Below are positions 7,407-10,123 of a stretch of DNA of 10,123 nt, in pieces. The DNA comes from Friedmanniella sp. (GTDB lineage Bacteria; Actinomycetota; Actinomycetes; Propionibacteriales; Propionibacteriaceae). The stretch is from contig JAOPXW010000301.1 of NCBI GenBank assembly GCA_025964935.1, positions 1 to 10,123 of the forward strand. Reading direction: 5' to 3'. Within the stretch, counting starts at the first letter, position 1, and every line of letters starts with the position of its first letter. The notes under the pieces were generated by a model. The model had not been told where the DNA came from. It did not search any database and was given only the letters and a program-made list of their open reading frames with translations. Made by a program: the position numbers and the translations under genes.

Positions 7407-7414
7407 GCGCTCAT
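7370..7414 (-). CDS. Possible 14-aa leader peptide before an alternative ctaE start
   Basis: ATG 7414-7412 opens a 14-codon frame ([14 protein letters not shown]) with GAGG five bases upstream. It ends in TGA 7372-7370, overlapping the in-frame ctaE ATG at 7373 as ATGA. That arrangement would couple ctaE translation to a leader peptide. It competes with the leaderless model in which ctaE begins at GTG 7406 and this ATG is mostly promoter sequence. No function is known, and it may be chance. Confidence 0.2.
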   Translation of the reverse strand: MSAWPYTHTPSLDR

Positions 7415-7441
7415 TATTGCCTCAACCTCCTCACAGGTCAC
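7413..7441 (-). promoter_or_regulatory. Housekeeping-type promoter of the ctaE-qcrCAB operon
   Basis: Reading on the minus strand, GTGACC (7441-7436, four of six bases of TTGACA) is followed by a 17-nt spacer and AATAAT (7418-7413, five of six bases of TATAAT). The -10 box ends 6 nt before GTG 7406, which puts the expected transcript start at or next to the start codon. This is the leaderless arrangement common in actinobacteria. The box is a rare AT-rich run in this region. Confidence 0.65.
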
Positions 7442-7533
7442 CCCAGGGCGCGCCTTTGTCCATCCGCGGGGCGGCTGGGAGGCCGGTGGAAGCCCGCCCA
7501 TCGCAGGCAGCGGAAGCTGTCGGTGGGGCCGCC

Positions 7534-7539
7534 TAGGCT
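7534..7539 (+). promoter_or_regulatory. -10 element of a leaderless promoter for the oxidase-assembly operon
   Basis: TAGGCT fits the actinobacterial -10 consensus TANNNT and ends 6 nt before GTG 7546. No Shine-Dalgarno sequence precedes that codon, so a leaderless transcript is likely. The -35 region around 7511-7516 (CGGAAG) does not match TTGACA well. Confidence 0.55.
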
Positions 7540-7545
7540 GTCGGC

Positions 7546-8583
7546 GTGCCCACACTCACGGCTCTGCCCCTGGCGTGGGGTCTGCTGCCGCTGCACGCGA
7601 CCCCGGCCGACCAGCCACCGCCGCTGACCCCGGGCCGGCTGCTCACGCAGTGGGACCCCGACTGGTGGCTGGTCGTCGGCCTCGCCGTCCCCGCCCTGCT
7701 CTACCTGTTCGGCGTCGTGGTGCTGCACCGCCGCGGCACCCGATGGCCGGTGGGGCGGACGCTGTCGTTCCTGGTCGGGGGGATCGGGACGGCCACGGTG
7801 GCCACCGTCTCGGCCATCGGGGCCTACGACACCGTGCTGTTCAGCGTCCACATGGTCCAGCACATGCTGCTGATGATGATGGTGCCGCTCTTCATGGCCC
7901 TGGGTGCGCCGGTCACGCTGGCGCTGCGGACCCTGCCGGCGCGTCCCCGGGGCTGGCTGCTGTGGCTGCTGCACACCCCGCTGGCTCGCGTGCTGAGCTT
8001 CCCGCCGCTGGCCCTGACGCTGTTCATCGCCACGCCGTTCGCGCTCTACTACTCGCCGTTCTACGAGGTGAGCCTGCGGTCCGCCTTCTGGCACGCCTTC
8101 GTCCACCTGCACTTCGTCATCGTGGGATCGATGCTGATGTGGCCACTGGTCGGGATCGACCCGGTCCCCGGCAAGATCAGCCACCCGCTCCGGCTGCTGA
8201 TGCTGTTCCTGATGCTGCCCTTCCACGCGTTCCTCGGCATCACCATCATGGGCTCGGGACAGCTGATCGCCCAGGACTGGTACCTCGCCTTCAACCGGAC
8301 CTGGTCGCCCAGTCCGGCCGACGACCAGTACCTGGCCGGGGCGATCCTGTGGGGCTCCGGCGACGTGACCGCGCTGGCGATGCTGGTCGCCCTCTTCGTC
8401 CAGTGGTTCCGGGCCAGCCAGCGCGAGGCGCGTCGCGAGGACCGGCGGCTGGACCGGCTGGACGCCCAACAGGCACGCTACGATGCACGGGCCCGGACAG
8501 ACCTCCAGACCAGCGCCGCCGAGTTTCTCGGATCGGCCACCACCAGGTCGGGCACCAGCGACGAACCACGAGCAGGGAGATGA
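7546..8583 (+). CDS. Cytochrome c oxidase assembly protein, CtaG (caa3_CtaG) family
   Basis: Polytopic membrane protein of the family first linked to caa3 oxidase assembly in Bacillus. It is thought to help insert copper or assemble subunit I, and it is unrelated to Cox11. The 345-aa product has about seven hydrophobic segments between 41 and 288. Histidines sit where the family keeps them: HMVQHM (102-107), HAFVHLH (183-189), then WPLVGIDP (199-206) and FHAFLG (226-231), suggesting a metal site. Residues 290-345 are a charged, Arg-rich cytoplasmic tail of low conservation. GTG 7546 has no ribosome site but follows a -10 box by 6 nt. It is divergent from ctaE, supporting a role in building the same aa3 oxidase. 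The next gene begins 3 nt after its stop. Confidence 0.9.
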   Translation: MPTLTALPLAWGLLPLHATPADQPPPLTPGRLLTQWDPDWWLVVGLAVPALLYLFGVVVLHRRGTRWPVGRTLSFLVGGIGTATVATVSAIGAYDTVLFSVHMVQHMLLMMMVPLFMALGAPVTLALRTLPARPRGWLLWLLHTPLARVLSFPPLALTLFIATPFALYYSPFYEVSLRSAFWHAFVHLHFVIVGSMLMWPLVGIDPVPGKISHPLRLLMLFLMLPFHAFLGITIMGSGQLIAQDWYLAFNRTWSPSPADDQYLAGAILWGSGDVTALAMLVALFVQWFRASQREARREDRRLDRLDAQQARYDARARTDLQTSAAEFLGSATTRSGTSDEPRAGR

Positions 8584-8586
8584 TCC

Positions 8587-9039
8587 ATGAGCGCCGAGGG
8601 TGCCGCCCCCGCTGCCGATGAGGTGCTGACGGTCCTGCTCTACGCCTCGGACCGGCTGACCCGCGAAAACGTGCGGTTCGCCCTCGGCAAGAAGGTGGCC
8701 AGGGACCTGCCGCCGGTCCGGGTCCTGGAGGTCGCGACCCAGCCGGCCGTGCTGACCGCGATGGACGCCGGTGGCATCGACCTGGCGATCCTGGACGGGG
8801 AGGCGGTTCCCGGCGGGATGGGCCTGTGTCGCCAGCTCAAAGACGAGGTCTTCGGCTGCCCTCCCATCCTGGTGCTGACCGGCCGGGTCGACGACGCCTG
8901 GCTGGCGACCTGGTCCCGGGCCGACGGCGCGGTCGCCCACCCCGTGGACCCGGTCCAGCTGCCGACCGTTGTCGCTGCCCTGCTGCGGGTCTCGACCGGG
9001 CGGACCGACCCCACGTCTGTCGACCTGTCGCCCCGCTGA
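8587..9039 (+). CDS. Stand-alone response-regulator receiver-like protein (atypical)
   Basis: The 150-aa product has a receiver (CheY-like) fold pattern and no output domain. LTVLLYASD is the first strand, IDLAILDGE (64-72) carries the candidate phospho-acceptor D70, and ILVLTGR (94-100) supplies the conserved Thr98. The usual invariant Lys-Pro near the last strand is His118-Pro119, and the N-terminal acidic pair is reduced to S21-D22, so phosphorylation may be lost or unusual. I recall similar proteins beside trpD and the cytochrome oxidase genes in many actinobacteria, without a known function. ATG 8587 has GGGAG at 8575-8579, 7 nt upstream. It sits 3 nt after the assembly-protein gene and 12 nt before trpD. 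No sensor kinase is nearby. Confidence 0.8.
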   Translation: MSAEGAAPAADEVLTVLLYASDRLTRENVRFALGKKVARDLPPVRVLEVATQPAVLTAMDAGGIDLAILDGEAVPGGMGLCRQLKDEVFGCPPILVLTGRVDDAWLATWSRADGAVAHPVDPVQLPTVVAALLRVSTGRTDPTSVDLSPR

Positions 9040-9051
9040 GACCGACCCGCC

Positions 9052-10110
9052 ATGAGCACCCCGCCCAGCCGCACGACCACCTGGCCCGACCTGTTGAGCG
9101 GGTTGGTGGCCCGGCAGGACCAGACCGCGGCCGCCACCGGCTGGGCCATGCGGCAGATCCTGGCCGGTGACGCCACCTCGGCGCAGCTGGCGGCGTTCGC
9201 GGTGGCCCTGCGGAGCAAGGGTGAGACGGTCGAGGAGATCTCCGGGCTGGCCGACACGATGATCGCGTTCGCCACCCCGATCGAGGTCCCCGGGCCGTCG
9301 GTCGACATCGTGGGCTCCGGCGGCGACCGGTCCAACACGGTGAACATCTCCTCGATGGCGGCCATCGTCGCGGCGGGTGCCGGCGCACGGGTGGTCAAGC
9401 ACGGCAACCGGGCCGCGTCCTCGGCCTGTGGTGCCGCCGACGTGCTGGAGGAGCTCGGGGTGGCGCTCGACGTCCCGCCGGCCGCCCAGGCCGCGGTGGT
9501 CGACGCCGCCGGGATCGCCTTCCTCTTCGCCCCGCTCTACCACGCAGGTCTGCGGCACGCCTCAGGTGTGCGACGCGAGCTGGGCATCGCCACCACCTTC
9601 AACATCCTGGGCCCCCTGGCCAACCCGGCCCAGCCCGTCGCCCAGGCGGTCGGGGTGGCCGACATCACGGTGGCCGGCCTGATCGCGGGCGTGTTCGCGG
9701 CCCGCGGCAACCACGGGCTGGTCGTGCACGGCGGTGACGGGCTCGACGAGCTGACCACGACCACGAGCTCCTCGGTCTGGGTGTACGGCGACGGCCAGGT
9801 CACCCGCACCGAGCTCGACCCGGCCGATCTCGGCATCGCCCGCGCCGAGGTCGGCGACCTGGTGGGCGGGGACCCGTCGGTCAACGCCCGGGTGGCCCGC
9901 GAGGTGCTGGCGGGACGCACCGGACCGGTCCGGGACGTGGTGCTGCTGAACGCGGCGGCGGCCCTGGTGGCGTACGCGAAGCCGAGTCCGGTCGACCTGC
10001 TGGGCCAGTTCGAGCAGCAGCTCGACCGGGCCCGCGAGGCCATCGACTCCGGCGCGGCGGAGCAGACCCTGGCCCGCTGGGTGCAGGCGAGCCGGTCAGC
10101 CCACGCGTAG
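9052..10110 (+). CDS. trpD: Anthranilate phosphoribosyltransferase TrpD
   Basis: Second step of tryptophan synthesis: transfers the phosphoribosyl group of PRPP to anthranilate in the cytoplasm. The 352-aa product has the usual family length. Motifs are GSGGD (88-92) for PRPP, NTVNIS (95-100), KHGNRA (116-121) for anthranilate and PRPP, NILGPLANP (184-192), and VHGGDGLDE (225-233), whose Asp232-Glu233 bind Mg2+. All expected catalytic residues are present. ATG 9052 has only a weak ribosome site (GAGA about 11 nt upstream), and translation may depend on the gene 12 nt before it. No other trp genes are in the window. A solitary trpD near the cytochrome oxidase genes is common in actinobacteria. 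The protein is complete, with stop TAG at 10108-10110. Confidence 0.97.
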   Translation: MSTPPSRTTTWPDLLSGLVARQDQTAAATGWAMRQILAGDATSAQLAAFAVALRSKGETVEEISGLADTMIAFATPIEVPGPSVDIVGSGGDRSNTVNISSMAAIVAAGAGARVVKHGNRAASSACGAADVLEELGVALDVPPAAQAAVVDAAGIAFLFAPLYHAGLRHASGVRRELGIATTFNILGPLANPAQPVAQAVGVADITVAGLIAGVFAARGNHGLVVHGGDGLDELTTTTSSSVWVYGDGQVTRTELDPADLGIARAEVGDLVGGDPSVNARVAREVLAGRTGPVRDVVLLNAAAALVAYAKPSPVDLLGQFEQQLDRAREAIDSGAAEQTLARWVQASRSAHA

Positions 10111-10123
10111 CGACTCCAGCGAC

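Noticed and set aside
7438..9558. 706-codon open frame on the minus strand across the assembly protein, receiver and trpD
   Set aside because: It is a shadow of three real + strand genes, with low-complexity Arg/Gln/His/Gly composition and no domain.
1..10123. A new defence system, mobile element, CRISPR array or RNA gene
   Set aside because: No integrase, transposase, inverted terminal repeats, spaced direct repeats, tRNA- or rRNA-like stretches were seen. The region is conserved actinobacterial core metabolism apart from the small items listed.

Overview
The window is high-GC DNA with strongly G/C-biased third codon positions, GTG as well as ATG starts, and overlapping stop/start codons inside operons. 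Its core is a ctaE-qcrC-qcrA-qcrB block with a diheme cytochrome c subunit and a three-helix, twin-arginine Rieske protein. Those are hallmarks of an actinobacterium (Actinomycetia) with a bcc-aa3 respiratory supercomplex. I cannot name the genus.

Layout, left to right. (1) 1-1862: the end of a urease accessory operon on the + strand, ureG then ureD. The structural genes ureABC are not in the window. To the left of ureG, the only protein-like reading of the first ~190 bases is on the opposite strand and resembles the C-terminus of UreF, the protein normally encoded just upstream of ureG in the same direction. (2) 1908-2696 (-): an unrecognised actinobacterial membrane protein with three predicted helices and a Thr/Pro/Ser-rich tail, possibly preceded by a very small hydrophobic ORF. 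(3) 2837-2872: a perfect 16-bp stem-loop just after qcrB, the likely end of the respiratory operon. (4) 2887-7406 (-): ctaE, qcrC, qcrA, qcrB, encoding oxidase subunit III and the three catalytic subunits of the menaquinol:cytochrome c reductase. The three qcr genes overlap by 1-4 bases; ctaE is separated from qcrC by a 91-base gap containing a hairpin. (5) 7407-7545: a divergent promoter region in which both genes appear to have leaderless promoters. (6) 7546-10110 (+): a CtaG-type cytochrome c oxidase assembly membrane protein, a stand-alone atypical response-regulator receiver domain and trpD (anthranilate phosphoribosyltransferase), closely spaced and probably one operon.

Functionally, electrons from menaquinol pass through QcrB/QcrA to the diheme QcrC and directly into the aa3 oxidase that contains CtaE. 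The divergent assembly protein probably serves that oxidase. UreG and UreD insert nickel into urease made elsewhere.

I found no new defence system, mobile element, CRISPR array or RNA gene. The observations most worth a second look are the inverted UreF-like fragment at the left edge, the His/Gly/Asp-rich C-terminal extension of QcrB, the paired leaderless promoters with a competing leader-peptide reading at ctaE, and the degenerate receiver protein.
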